Part shown: piece by piece, positions 28,516 to 36,565 of the stretch
How positions within the stretch are numbered: the stretch's first letter is position 1
How the letters are laid out: each line of letters begins with the position of its first letter
DNA from: Spongiimicrobium salis
GTDB lineage: Bacteria > Bacteroidota > Bacteroidia > Flavobacteriales > Flavobacteriaceae
DNA: 64,000 nt
NCBI RefSeq assembly: GCF_043678055.1
Contig: NZ_JBHEQA010000002.1
Coordinates: forward strand, 558,001 to 622,000
Direction of reading: 5' to 3'
The notes under the pieces: generated by a model
The model's database searches: none
What the model saw: the letters and a program-made list of their open reading frames with translations, nothing else
What the model was told of the DNA's origin: nothing
Program-made: the position numbers and the translations under genes

Positions 28516-29274
28516 TTAAATAAGCTTGTATTGTGTTACAAAAGCGTCTTCAATATCTTTGTAACTATTGGTGCAATACACATGATCGATGCTTTCTTTC
28601 AATTCTTCGAACCCATAGTGGAATTGAGCATGGGTAATGTATAAAAACACCTTGGAAGCTCCTTGTTTTTTAAGGGCACTGGCCAGGTACTTAAAGGTTC
28701 TTCCCCCATCGGCCAAATCGTCAACGATCAAACATTCTTTTCCTTGGACATCCCCCTGAATGCTAATGATGGGTTTGCCGGCTACTCGGACCTTATTCGA
28801 TGGAATCAAATCAGCGTTCAGCTGTTCTGCGATTTCATGGGTGGTTTTGTACGCTCCGGCATCTGGACTGACCAGAACAGGATTCCCAATGGCTTTAAAT
28901 GCCTTTTCTACATAGGGGAAATGGGAAATCTGGACGGCATTGTGAATCAAGGCCAAAGGGATAGGGCTATGCGGGTGTAATATAGCAACTTGGTCGAAAC
29001 CCATAGCATTGATGAATTTAGCAATCACTTTTAAGTCAAAGGAGGTGTTTTCTTCAAAACGCCTGTCGGATCGCTGCCCTATCAAACACAATAGGGTAAG
29101 CGTCGCGCTTGCATTTTTTTGCAATCGATGCGCTGCATCCCAAGCTTCCTTCACCGTAGCTGCTTTGAACAATTCAGTATAACTATTGCCTCTTAGGGTT
29201 ATATGGATATCCCCAGCTTCCAAGATTTTAGCACTTACCTGCCCGTCCTTGAATGTTTTGATTTCGTAATTCAT
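28516..29274 (-). CDS. PRPP synthetase-like protein (short Prs family)
   Basis: At 252 residues this is shorter than ordinary ribose-phosphate pyrophosphokinase (about 310-320). The Prs-like features are a QRSDRRF segment (67-73) at the ATP-loop position, HPHSP (100-104) and the PRPP-binding loop CLIVDDLADGGRTF (181-194). Family knowledge suggests synthesis of phosphoribosyl pyrophosphate, the co-substrate of NAMPT, from ribose 5-phosphate and ATP. It lies 38 bases downstream of the NAMPT gene, presumably on one transcript. The reduced N-terminal half leaves room for a different pyrophosphate acceptor such as ADP-ribose. Confidence 0.86.
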   Translation of the reverse strand: MNYEIKTFKDGQVSAKILEAGDIHITLRGNSYTELFKAATVKEAWDAAHRLQKNASATLTLLCLIGQRSDRRFEENTSFDLKVIAKFINAMGFDQVAILHPHSPIPLALIHNAVQISHFPYVEKAFKAIGNPVLVSPDAGAYKTTHEIAEQLNADLIPSNKVRVAGKPIISIQGDVQGKECLIVDDLADGGRTFKYLASALKKQGASKVFLYITHAQFHYGFEELKESIDHVYCTNSYKDIEDAFVTQYKLI

Positions 29275-29312
29275 GCGTTATATATTAACGATTAGAAGGA
29301 TATTAAAAAAGT

Positions 29313-30767
29313 TTAAACGATAGTATTCAGTCGTTCCCTAACTTCCTCTAGAGTCACTTTTTGAGTGAATTTCCCATCTTTATAGATGGTTTGTAAGGCA
29401 CCTTTTCGTTCCTCAACTTCATCTACTTGGTCCACCAATTCATAATCTCCATCTTTTAAATCGACCCGAACCAGTCCTTTAGCCGATTTTTTAACGCCAT
29501 CATCCGTAATGGGGTCTTTAAAGATTTCCCGACGCTCTCCATTGACGACTACAGAAGTCGCTTTCATCGCAAATCCAAAAGTATCCCGGGTATTGAACTG
29601 ATACGTAAACGAGCCTATTCCTAGAACAACATTGGTGGAAGCAAAACCTTTATCGTGTAATCTACGACAAATATTCTCGGCCCGTTCCGTAGTGATACTA
29701 TCGCCGTAAATGGCTCCAATATGGGGATCTAGTACCTTATACCCTTGTTCGTTTACCGTTCCTCCAAAGAGATCCCATAAGAGTTCTACAACTCCCTTGT
29801 TTTTAGGGCCATTACTCCCCAGGGTTTCAGATTCACCGCAGATGATGGTTACAGGGTCCCCGCTATCGGGGCGTATCACTAGTTTTCCTTCTCTCGATAA
29901 CACTTCTTCCTTTAATTGTGGCAGATAAACCGTTAGGACTTTCCATAAATCCCAAGTATCACTTACTACAGATAAAATACCTGTAGGATAGGTATCCATT
30001 AAAGTTCTAAAGGTTTCAATTTCGTCATCCTTGGTGCCAGCACACATGACAGAATGCTCAGTGGCATTCACAGAACCTACTACAAAGCCTACGGCTTCGT
30101 AATATTTACGTAGGCTACTGATCACGGGTAGTGTATCCGATCCCAAGAAAACGGCAGCGTGTCCCATTCCAGAAGATACGGCGCTCTGTAAGCCTCCCAT
30201 TCCGCGCATGGAAAAATCATGGCCTTGAAAATCAATAAAAGCAAGATTTTCCTCGTCCGTAAGCATGGCCCAATGTTTAAAAATTCGTTTATAACGCAAG
30301 GCAATAGAAGCCGAGGTCATAGGCTGCCATAACATAGTAGACAAAATGGTCTCGAGAAAATTGGTAACCCAGTAAAACTCTTTTTTGGTATTGACCACCG
30401 TAAGCATAGGAACTCTAATAGGAACCTCTACCCCTTCTGGTAGGGACTTCACTTGTATAGGCAAATATTGTAGGTCGTGCAATTTTTCGAAATGTTGCAC
30501 ATCATATTCCGTATTGAGATATAAGGATAGTTCGGTTTGAATTTCCGCACAAACTTCCGCTTTGGGCTTTTCAAAAAAATGAGTTTGAAAATACTCATGT
30601 AGCCATTGTATCACATATTGCTGCCCAAAAGAAACTACCTTTTCACAACCTGCAGGAGCATACTTATTGCTTCTGGGAGTCCAATTGGAATAGACTTCCT
30701 CTGTCCCCTTTGGATATTGTTGATGATGTCCTGTTTTATAACCGTCCGTTAGTAATAATCCGTTCAT
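29313..30767 (-). CDS. nadV: Nicotinamide phosphoribosyltransferase (NAMPT/NadV)
   Basis: This 484-residue enzyme joins nicotinamide and PRPP to give nicotinamide mononucleotide, the entry step of NAD salvage in the cytoplasm. NAMPT hallmarks are TDGYKTGHHQQYP (7-19), QGHDFSMRGMGG (181-192), GSDTLP with D211 at the nicotinamide-selective Asp position, the catalytic-type His H238 in NATEHSVMCAG, SVVSDTWDLWKV, IRPDSGDP and GIGSFTYQ. Its length fits NAMPT rather than nicotinate phosphoribosyltransferase. A strong promoter with two operators lies directly upstream and an NrtR-like regulator gene is the next gene. Confidence 0.93.
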   Translation of the reverse strand: MNGLLLTDGYKTGHHQQYPKGTEEVYSNWTPRSNKYAPAGCEKVVSFGQQYVIQWLHEYFQTHFFEKPKAEVCAEIQTELSLYLNTEYDVQHFEKLHDLQYLPIQVKSLPEGVEVPIRVPMLTVVNTKKEFYWVTNFLETILSTMLWQPMTSASIALRYKRIFKHWAMLTDEENLAFIDFQGHDFSMRGMGGLQSAVSSGMGHAAVFLGSDTLPVISSLRKYYEAVGFVVGSVNATEHSVMCAGTKDDEIETFRTLMDTYPTGILSVVSDTWDLWKVLTVYLPQLKEEVLSREGKLVIRPDSGDPVTIICGESETLGSNGPKNKGVVELLWDLFGGTVNEQGYKVLDPHIGAIYGDSITTERAENICRRLHDKGFASTNVVLGIGSFTYQFNTRDTFGFAMKATSVVVNGERREIFKDPITDDGVKKSAKGLVRVDLKDGDYELVDQVDEVEERKGALQTIYKDGKFTQKVTLEEVRERLNTIV

Positions 30768-30782
30768 GATAAATTAAAATTA

Positions 30783-30803
30783 TTTGCGTAAATATGACAC
30801 AAA
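30783..30803 (-). promoter_or_regulatory. NrtR-type operator 1, over the -7 element of nadV
   Basis: The plus strand reads TTTGCGT, seven bases, ACACAAA: an imperfect inverted repeat of TTTG(C/T)GT half-sites. It ends inside the -7 element at 30800-30807. Together with five flanking bases it is 23/26 identical to the copy 51 bases away. Confidence 0.7.
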
Positions 30804-30830
30804 TATAAATACTTCTTTGAAAGAAACAAA
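30800..30830 (-). promoter_or_regulatory. nadV promoter (TTTG, 19 bp, TATATTTG)
   Basis: On the minus strand the -33 element TTTG (30830-30827) and the -7 element TATATTTG (30807-30800) are separated by 19 bases, a full match to the Bacteroidetes consensus. Transcription should start near 30794, about 27 bases before the ATG. Each element is overlapped by one operator copy. Confidence 0.7.
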
Positions 30831-30833
30831 TTA

Positions 30834-30854
30834 TTTGCGTAAAAAAAACACAAA
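30834..30854 (-). promoter_or_regulatory. NrtR-type operator 2, at the -33 region of nadV
   Basis: TTTGCGT, seven A residues, ACACAAA on the plus strand repeats operator 1 exactly in both half-sites; only the spacer differs. With its flank (30829-30854) it touches the -33 TTTG. The 51-base offset is about five helical turns. Confidence 0.7.
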
Positions 30855-30872
30855 CTACCCTAAACGAACATA

Positions 30873-31550
30873 CTAAATCTCAAAAACAATACCTTGTTTT
30901 TTGAGTTGAAAATATCTCTTTTGATTGAATTTGAATAATTTGGCGGGCCTTCCTGAACCTTTGGAAATGCTTTCCTCAAGGCTGTCCAGCACATTTAACC
31001 CCATTATTTTCTTCCTAAAGTTACGCCTGTCGATAGGTCTTCCCAATAAGGTAGTATATAATTTTTCCAAATCTGAAAAGGGAAATTTCCTATCCAATAA
31101 CTCAAACCCAATAGGCTCATAAGTGATTTTGGCTTTTAAACGGCTTATGGCCGTTTTTAGTATTTCGGCATGGTCAAAAGATAAGTCCGGTAGTTCTGCA
31201 ATAGTAAACCACCGCACTTCTTCTGCATCGGTTGAGGCCGCTATGGTAAAGGTCTTGGGGCGCACCAACCCAAAATAGGCCACGGATACTACCCTACTCC
31301 TTGGATCTCTCTGAGGCGACCCAAAGGTATAGAGCTGTTCCAAATAATTGAATTTTACTCCAGTTTCCTCCTGCAATTCCCGTTCTACGGCTTCTTCCAG
31401 AGACTCATCATTCTTGACAAATCCTCCGGGAATTGCCCAACTGCCCTTAAAAGGAGCATACTTTCTTTTAATAAGCAATACTGATATGACACCTTCTTCA
31501 TAGCCAAATACTACAGCATCTACCGTTAATTTAATTGATTGGGATTTCAT
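30873..31550 (-). CDS. NrtR-like Nudix-domain transcriptional regulator
   Basis: I place the start at 31550 (MKSQSIKLTVDAVVFGYEEG), where NrtR proteins begin; the frame is open 18 codons upstream, but that would put the operator at 31550-31570 inside the coding region. The 225-residue protein has an N-terminal Nudix domain and a C-terminal winged helix (about 140-225). NrtR proteins are ADP-ribose-responsive repressors of NAD genes. Here the Nudix box is intact (GGFVKNDES and RELQEETG with all acidic residues), so hydrolase activity is possible, whereas many NrtR regulators have lost it. It lies upstream of nadV, its probable target. Confidence 0.87.
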   Translation of the reverse strand: MKSQSIKLTVDAVVFGYEEGVISVLLIKRKYAPFKGSWAIPGGFVKNDESLEEAVERELQEETGVKFNYLEQLYTFGSPQRDPRSRVVSVAYFGLVRPKTFTIAASTDAEEVRWFTIAELPDLSFDHAEILKTAISRLKAKITYEPIGFELLDRKFPFSDLEKLYTTLLGRPIDRRNFRKKIMGLNVLDSLEESISKGSGRPAKLFKFNQKRYFQLKKQGIVFEI

Positions 31551-31570
31551 ATGCGTAATTTGTACACGAA
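31550..31570 (-). promoter_or_regulatory. NrtR-type operator 3, at the regulator's own start
   Basis: TATGCGT, seven bases, ACACGAA: the same 7-7-7 layout as the nadV operators, with TGCGT and ACAC conserved. Its last bases run into a -7-like TATTTTCG on the minus strand (31574-31567) in the same register as operator 1, which suggests autoregulation. Confidence 0.6.
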
Positions 31571-31682
31571 AATACGAAAATTGCAAGATATTTGTCTCGC
31601 CCAATGTCTTTCTTGACCTGGAATAGTCTTAGCATAATCCAATTTTTTTAGCAGAACACTTTTGAAAAAAATTAAGGAATCT

Positions 31683-32525
31683 TTAAATCAATCTATTATG
31701 TTTTAGTTGCTTGCGAAACTCTTTAGGGGATACACCACTGTGTTTTTTAAATACCCTGCTAAAATATAAGGGGTCATTAAAGCCAACTTGGTATGAGATT
31801 TCCTTTATAGGGGCATTGGAGAGGAAAAGCTTATTCTTGGCACTAGCCACCCGTTTCAAATTGAGAATCGTAATAAAACTATTTTGAAAGTATTTTTTGC
31901 AAAACCTATTAAATGATGTCATTGATATACCAAGGCTTTGGGCATAGAATTCAGGAGAGCCCTGATGCCGAAAATGCATCTCAATAAGGCCTTCTAACTG
32001 GGCATGCATACCTTCCTTAAAAGATAATTCTTGTTGTTGTTTTCCCATTTTGATTCTAACAGCTTTGATCAAAAACATCTTCAGCTGACTTGAAACCATA
32101 TCCAATATACCCATCTGTTTTTCTTGAAGCTCCTTTTGGATATCGATATAGTATTGATGTAGTTCATTATATTCTGACTTCGTACATTTTAGTGAGAAAT
32201 CATTTAAAAAATTGTTGAACAATACCCCTTGGCATCCAATGTCCTTAGCATGAATATCGATGCAAAAAAAATCGGGATGAAATTGAATGAACTTGGCTTC
32301 AGATACCGTTTCCAAAACCATTTTCTGATAGGGATAAAAAAAGAAGATGCTGTAATCCGATAAGGTAATTTTGCGATTATCAAGGGATAGGAATCCGCTA
32401 GCTTTTTCAAAAAATAATACCCCATAGAAATTTGGAGTGTCCAACAGTGTTGAAAGGGTGCGTTTTGATACCATGGTTGTGGTCAATACCTTTTCATTCT
32501 GCTTATTTCTTAAGAGCCATTCCAT
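31683..32525 (-). CDS. AraC-family transcriptional regulator
   Basis: This 280-residue regulator has an N-terminal cupin-like sensing region (about 1-150) and a C-terminal double helix-turn-helix of the HTH_18 type (about 180-278; AKNKLFLSNAPIKEISYQVG and the family signature DPLYFSRVFKKHSGVSPKEFRK). The ligand is unknown. It sits downstream of the haem protein gene on the same strand, 148 bases away with a terminator between them, so it is probably transcribed separately. Confidence 0.9.
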   Translation of the reverse strand: MEWLLRNKQNEKVLTTTMVSKRTLSTLLDTPNFYGVLFFEKASGFLSLDNRKITLSDYSIFFFYPYQKMVLETVSEAKFIQFHPDFFCIDIHAKDIGCQGVLFNNFLNDFSLKCTKSEYNELHQYYIDIQKELQEKQMGILDMVSSQLKMFLIKAVRIKMGKQQQELSFKEGMHAQLEGLIEMHFRHQGSPEFYAQSLGISMTSFNRFCKKYFQNSFITILNLKRVASAKNKLFLSNAPIKEISYQVGFNDPLYFSRVFKKHSGVSPKEFRKQLKHNRLI

Positions 32526-32628
32526 TGCACCTGTGAGGTTGTTAAAGTTGTTTTTTACGATAGAATATAAGGATAAACCAAGGATTATGCACTACTTCTA
32601 CTTCCTATATAGGTCGTACAAAAGTGAA

Positions 32629-32651
32629 GGAGCCACCAAAAGGGCAGCTCC
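32629..32651 (-). terminator. Terminator after the small haem protein gene
   Basis: On the minus strand GGAGCTGCC, loop CTTTT, GGTGGCTCC forms nine pairs including two G-T wobbles, then a T-rich tail (TTCACTTTTG). It lies 22 bases after the stop at 32674. Confidence 0.6.
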
Positions 32652-32673
32652 TCTTCAAAATAGTATCCAAGAC

Positions 32674-32907
32674 CTATTTCCAATAATTATTCGCTGCCGA
32701 AATGGTCTGAAAATTCAATGCAATTACCTGTGAGGCTGCTGTTAGACCCGAAGCATCATTGGCATAGGCAGGCCTTAACTTTTTTAAAACTTCCATGTCT
32801 GGTTGCGTTGATTTTACCCCCATTCTAGACAATTTTATGGCCAATTCAAATCCTTCTTGTGGTGTAGCCGTATGTAAACTTTTCAGCCAAATTTCCTTTT
32901 TTTCCAT
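32674..32907 (-). CDS. Hexameric tyrosine-coordinated haem protein (HTHP family)
   Basis: This 77-residue protein matches the small HTHP family throughout: LHTATPQEGFELAIKLSRMG (11-30), VKSTQPD (31-37), the stretch with Y48 that should coordinate haem iron, then QVIALNFQTISAANNYW near the C-terminus. Characterised members form a hexameric ring with one haem per subunit bound through tyrosine and show peroxidase and catalase activity. No signal peptide is visible, so it is cytoplasmic. It is a single-gene unit with a -7 element and a terminator. Confidence 0.88.
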   Translation of the reverse strand: MEKKEIWLKSLHTATPQEGFELAIKLSRMGVKSTQPDMEVLKKLRPAYANDASGLTAASQVIALNFQTISAANNYWK

Positions 32908-32947
32908 GCGATAAATCCTTTTATTAAAAATAGTATATGATGTGCTT

Positions 32948-32955
32948 CAAAACTA
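32948..32955 (-). promoter_or_regulatory. Putative -7 element TAGTTTTG of the haem protein gene
   Basis: The minus strand reads TAGTTTTG, a full match to TAnnTTTG, 40 bases before the ATG. No well-spaced TTTG is seen upstream. Confidence 0.4.
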
Positions 32956-33094
32956 CCCTTTTACTTCTTTTAAGGATAAGGAATATCAATTCAAAACATG
33001 GATAATATGACCATTCTCATGCTTTTCATGGGACATAGGAGGTGTATTACCCTTATAGTGTATACTTTTCCCCTCTGACAAAATAGATGAAAAG

Positions 33095-33754
33095 TTACTT
33101 ATTGCTTTCATAATAGTCCAACACATGTGAAGGAATGGGAACATCTTTAGGAAGAAGATCATCTGATATAGGGTATTTTGCTATTTGTTGCAAAGGAACA
33201 AGTCCCGCCCAAATCGGTAATTGTTCATCTGCTTTTTCATCGGATACGCCAACATCCCTAATTTTAGCGGATGCCGTTATGATTTCCAATTCAATGACCA
33301 AGGTAGCCTTTAATTCTTTTTCGTTGATGGGACGTAACTCCTCCCACCGTCCCAGAATCATATGATCTACAACACATTTTAGTGCTTTTTCCTTTAGTAA
33401 CAGATCATCTATTCTTTTTGTCTTACCGAATACGACCGCAGATCTATAATTTACAGAATGATGCAGGCCAGAACGGGCCAATACCAGGGCATCTAAATGC
33501 ATCACGGTCATACTGAGGTTGTCAGATCGTAAAATATGTTCAAACATTCTATTTTTTAAGGAACCGTGTAAGTATATTTTATTGTCATCCCGGCCATAGG
33601 CCATGGGCAGGCACATGGTCTGCCCTTCATAGGTATAACTGACGTACCCTATAAAACCGGCATCTAAAATTTCGTTTATTTTTTCAACATCATACACCGC
33701 TCTCTTAGCACCTCTTTTTACTTTATTCAATGCATTTTTATGATATTCGCTCAT
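33095..33754 (-). CDS. FMN-binding split-barrel protein (pyridoxamine 5'-phosphate oxidase-like)
   Basis: This 219-residue protein belongs to the PNPOx-related, FMN-binding group that includes NimA-like proteins. Signs are VEKINEILDAGFIGYVSY, LPMAYGRDDNKIYLHGS near residue 65, and the conserved MTVMHLDALVLARSG and NYRSAVVFGKT segments. Such proteins bind a flavin and may reduce small molecules; true pyridoxal synthesis is not implied. It follows the DinB gene by 10 bases, and the pair diverges from a MocR regulator, a partner commonly found with this family. Confidence 0.87.
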   Translation of the reverse strand: MSEYHKNALNKVKRGAKRAVYDVEKINEILDAGFIGYVSYTYEGQTMCLPMAYGRDDNKIYLHGSLKNRMFEHILRSDNLSMTVMHLDALVLARSGLHHSVNYRSAVVFGKTKRIDDLLLKEKALKCVVDHMILGRWEELRPINEKELKATLVIELEIITASAKIRDVGVSDEKADEQLPIWAGLVPLQQIAKYPISDDLLPKDVPIPSHVLDYYESNK

Positions 33755-33764
33755 CTTCTATGTT

Positions 33765-34283
33765 TTATAGATATTTGGTTTTAATACTTTCCATATGCCA
33801 GATATCGTGACCTATTATACTAAAAGCGGCAGCCCTTGCAGACATAGGATTTCCATTTACATTTCCAATATGACTTAAATCTTCTTCCGATAGACTGTTC
33901 AATAGTGCTATAGTGTTATTGCGGTTGATCTGAAATTCTGACAAAAGTTTTTCCATACTTTTTTCTGATGCTTTTGAAGGTATAGTATACCCTGTTTGAT
34001 CAAAATCACTTAGAAGGGTATTATCCCTACGGGCAATTCTAAAACAGCGATAGCTAAATATGCGCTCTGCATCAATGAGGTGCTGTAGGACTTCTTTTAT
34101 GGTCCATTTCCCTTCTTCATAGCGATAGTCCCACTTCATCTTAGGCAAAGAGGAGAAAAATTGGACCAACGTTGTTTTTCCATCCTGAAAACCAGTATCT
34201 AATGTGGTCGTTTCGGGAAGCATGTTGATATACCTTCCGTAGTAAGGGGCAAATTCGTTAGGTTTTAATGAGGATCTTTCCAT
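33765..34283 (-). CDS. DinB-family protein
   Basis: This 172-residue four-helix bundle is of the DinB/YfiT type. The three metal-binding histidines are visible: one in VLQHLIDAERIF (about residue 68) and two in IGHDIWHMES near the C-terminus. Characterised relatives are metal-dependent thiol S-transferases or hydrolases that handle bacillithiol or similar thiols; the role here is open. It is the first gene of a two-gene unit with the FMN-binding protein and shares its promoter region with the MocR gene. Confidence 0.88.
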   Translation of the reverse strand: MERSSLKPNEFAPYYGRYINMLPETTTLDTGFQDGKTTLVQFFSSLPKMKWDYRYEEGKWTIKEVLQHLIDAERIFSYRCFRIARRDNTLLSDFDQTGYTIPSKASEKSMEKLLSEFQINRNNTIALLNSLSEEDLSHIGNVNGNPMSARAAAFSIIGHDIWHMESIKTKYL

Positions 34284-34330
34284 TTGTCTTTGTTTTACGG
34301 GGTAAAAATACTAGTTTGGTGGGTGGTTAT

Positions 34331-34364
34331 AGTCGTCCAGAATTAAAATACTAAGTAGTCCAGA
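34331..34364. promoter_or_regulatory. Direct repeats with CTGGAC core between MocR and DinB genes
   Basis: AGTCGTCCAGA (34331-34341) and AGTAGTCCAGA (34354-34364) match at 10 of 11 bases with a 23-base offset; the second ends one base before the MocR ATG. The reverse strand reads TCTGGAC twice. MocR proteins such as TauR bind direct repeats with a CTGGAC core, so this is the likely operator. Confidence 0.6.
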
Positions 34365-34365
34365 T

Positions 34366-35856
34366 ATGATTCCTTATAAAACCTTGATATCCTTAGATAG
34401 AAATCGTGTTCAACCTATCTATCTGCAAATATCCAATCAGTTTATTCAATTGATCAAGACAGGGGTTCTACCTCCAAATACGCAATTGCCCGGAACCAGG
34501 AGTTTGGCAGATTTATTGAAAGTGCACCGTAAAACCATGGTCGCCGCCTATGACGAACTTATCCTTCAAGGTTGGGTGGTAACGGTACCTAAAAAAGGGA
34601 CTTTTGTTCATGGAAATATTCCTTTACTACAACAACGCCTATTATCGGACCAAAGCACCCCTCAAAAAAAGATACATACAGGCTTTTCTTTTTACAAGGA
34701 TTCCAGGGTCGACATTCCCATCATGCAACCCAAAGCAGGGATTACATATATCGATGATGGCGTTTCGGATTCCAGATTAACGCCCACTAAGGAGATAGCT
34801 GCGTTATATAAATCGATCAGCATTAAAAAAAACACCTTGAATCAGCTCTCCTATGGCACCACTTACGGAAATTTAGAATTGCGAAAAGTGTTGAAAACCT
34901 ACTTGAATCAAACAAGAGGTCTACATATTGATATTGACAATATTATGATTACCAGAGGAAGTCAAATGGGGATCCACTTAGCCTCCAGACTCCTCGTACA
35001 AGAAGGGGACTATGTCCTCGTAGGCCATACAAATTATATCGCTGCCGATATGAGTTTGCGCATTTCGGGAGCCCAACTATTAAGTGTTCCTGTAGATCAT
35101 AATGGATTGGATACCGATGCCATTGCGGAATTGTGCAATAGCTACCCCATTAAGGCAATTTATGTTACCTCCCACCATCATCACCCTAGCACGGTGACCC
35201 TTTCGGCGGAACGAAGGATGAAACTTTTGAATTTGGCCAATACGTATAATTTTGCCATAATAGAGGACGATTATGATTATGACTTCCATTATAACCATGC
35301 CCCTATCCTACCCTTGTCCAGTCATGACACCAATGGCAATGTCATCTATATAGGATCTTTCTGCAAGACCGTAGCCCCGGTATATCGTGTAGGCTATTTG
35401 ATCGCGCCCAAGGATTTTGTGGATCAAAGTGCAAAAATAAGACGCTTTATTGACCGGCAGGGTGATGCGCTTTTGGAACTGTCATTTGCCCATTTTATAC
35501 AAAATGGCAGCTTGGATAGACATATCAAAAAGGTGTTAAAAATATATCGTGAACGTAGAGATTTGTTTTGTAGATTATTGCAATCTGAATTGGGGAACTA
35601 TTTTCAGTTTGAAATCCCAAAAGGAGGCATGGCGGTATGGATAAAACTCAATCCTCTCTATACCTGGGAACTGGTTCATGCCAAAGCAATGGAACAGGAC
35701 TTAGAGATTGGAAATTGGGGAAGATATGATACCCGACAAATAGGACATAATTGTATTCGCATTGGATTTGCGGCACATAATGAAAAAGAGATCCATGAGT
35801 TGATTCGCAAATTAAAGCTGACCATGAATGCCCTTGGACCTTCTTCCGAAAGTTAG
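34366..35856 (+). CDS. MocR/PdxR-type regulator (GntR helix-turn-helix plus aminotransferase domain)
   Basis: This 496-residue regulator has a GntR winged helix (about 10-80; PIYLQISNQFIQLIKTG and TRSLADLLKVHRKT) joined to a fold-type I aminotransferase domain (about 120-480). The PLP lysine lies in GSFCKTVAPVYRVGY, and EDDYDYDFHY carries the Asp that contacts the PLP ring nitrogen. MocR regulators sense PLP, often with an amino compound such as taurine or GABA. Divergence from the DinB and FMN-binding genes across CTGGAC repeats marks these as targets. Confidence 0.9.
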   Translation: MIPYKTLISLDRNRVQPIYLQISNQFIQLIKTGVLPPNTQLPGTRSLADLLKVHRKTMVAAYDELILQGWVVTVPKKGTFVHGNIPLLQQRLLSDQSTPQKKIHTGFSFYKDSRVDIPIMQPKAGITYIDDGVSDSRLTPTKEIAALYKSISIKKNTLNQLSYGTTYGNLELRKVLKTYLNQTRGLHIDIDNIMITRGSQMGIHLASRLLVQEGDYVLVGHTNYIAADMSLRISGAQLLSVPVDHNGLDTDAIAELCNSYPIKAIYVTSHHHHPSTVTLSAERRMKLLNLANTYNFAIIEDDYDYDFHYNHAPILPLSSHDTNGNVIYIGSFCKTVAPVYRVGYLIAPKDFVDQSAKIRRFIDRQGDALLELSFAHFIQNGSLDRHIKKVLKIYRERRDLFCRLLQSELGNYFQFEIPKGGMAVWIKLNPLYTWELVHAKAMEQDLEIGNWGRYDTRQIGHNCIRIGFAAHNEKEIHELIRKLKLTMNALGPSSES

Positions 35857-35860
35857 GGTG

Positions 35861-36565
35861 TTAAAGTTTCATTTTTTTAATAACAGCAAAAAATGATTGC
35901 TTGTACGTATCTCCAATGGGTAAGCAGTCCTTCTTAATATAAACGGATAGAGCATCTGTTTTATGTAGGTGTAGTAACGATATAATATAGGATTTATGGA
36001 TCTTTACAAACATGGTTTCCGGCAAAAAATCCTCAATGTGTTTTAAGGTATTATAGGTAATAATTTGCTTATGCTCTAAGTGTATGGCCACATAATTCTT
36101 TAAGCCTTCGATATAACAAATATCTTTTAGGTACACCTTTTCAAAATTGTGTTTGCCATCTGTTTTAACAAAAATAAAGGTGTCGGTTTTAGTGATTTCC
36201 TGAGGCTTTTCCAGATGTTTCACTTTAAGGACAGCTTGGTAAAACCGCTCAAATTCAAAGGGTTTTAAAAGATAATCAACAGCATTGAGATCATAACTTT
36301 CCAGGGCAAATTGCGGATAAGCAGTCGTAAATATGATTTTTGTACTGCTGTGAATAAGTTTTGAAAGCTGAATACCTGTTAATTCGGGCATCTGTATATC
36401 CAAAAAGACCAAATCAATATCATCTCTGTCAATAATAGCCAAGGCTTCCAAAGGATTTGTGCTCGTAGCGATGCACTCTAAAAACGATACTTTGGAAATA
36501 TAATTCTCCAGCAAGCGTATTGCGGGCGGCTCATCATCAATAATCAAACATTTAAGCTCTTGCAT
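35861..36565 (-). CDS. LytTR-family response regulator (pair 4)
   Basis: This 234-residue regulator has a receiver domain (D10/D11, phosphoacceptor D56 in VFLDIQMPE, K of YLLKPFEFERF) and a LytTR domain (about 135-234; FVKIHKSYIISLLHL). Its start overlaps the end of the kinase gene by 14 bases. It converges on the MocR gene with four bases between the stops. Confidence 0.93.
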   Translation of the reverse strand: MQELKCLIIDDEPPAIRLLENYISKVSFLECIATSTNPLEALAIIDRDDIDLVFLDIQMPELTGIQLSKLIHSSTKIIFTTAYPQFALESYDLNAVDYLLKPFEFERFYQAVLKVKHLEKPQEITKTDTFIFVKTDGKHNFEKVYLKDICYIEGLKNYVAIHLEHKQIITYNTLKHIEDFLPETMFVKIHKSYIISLLHLHKTDALSVYIKKDCLPIGDTYKQSFFAVIKKMKL

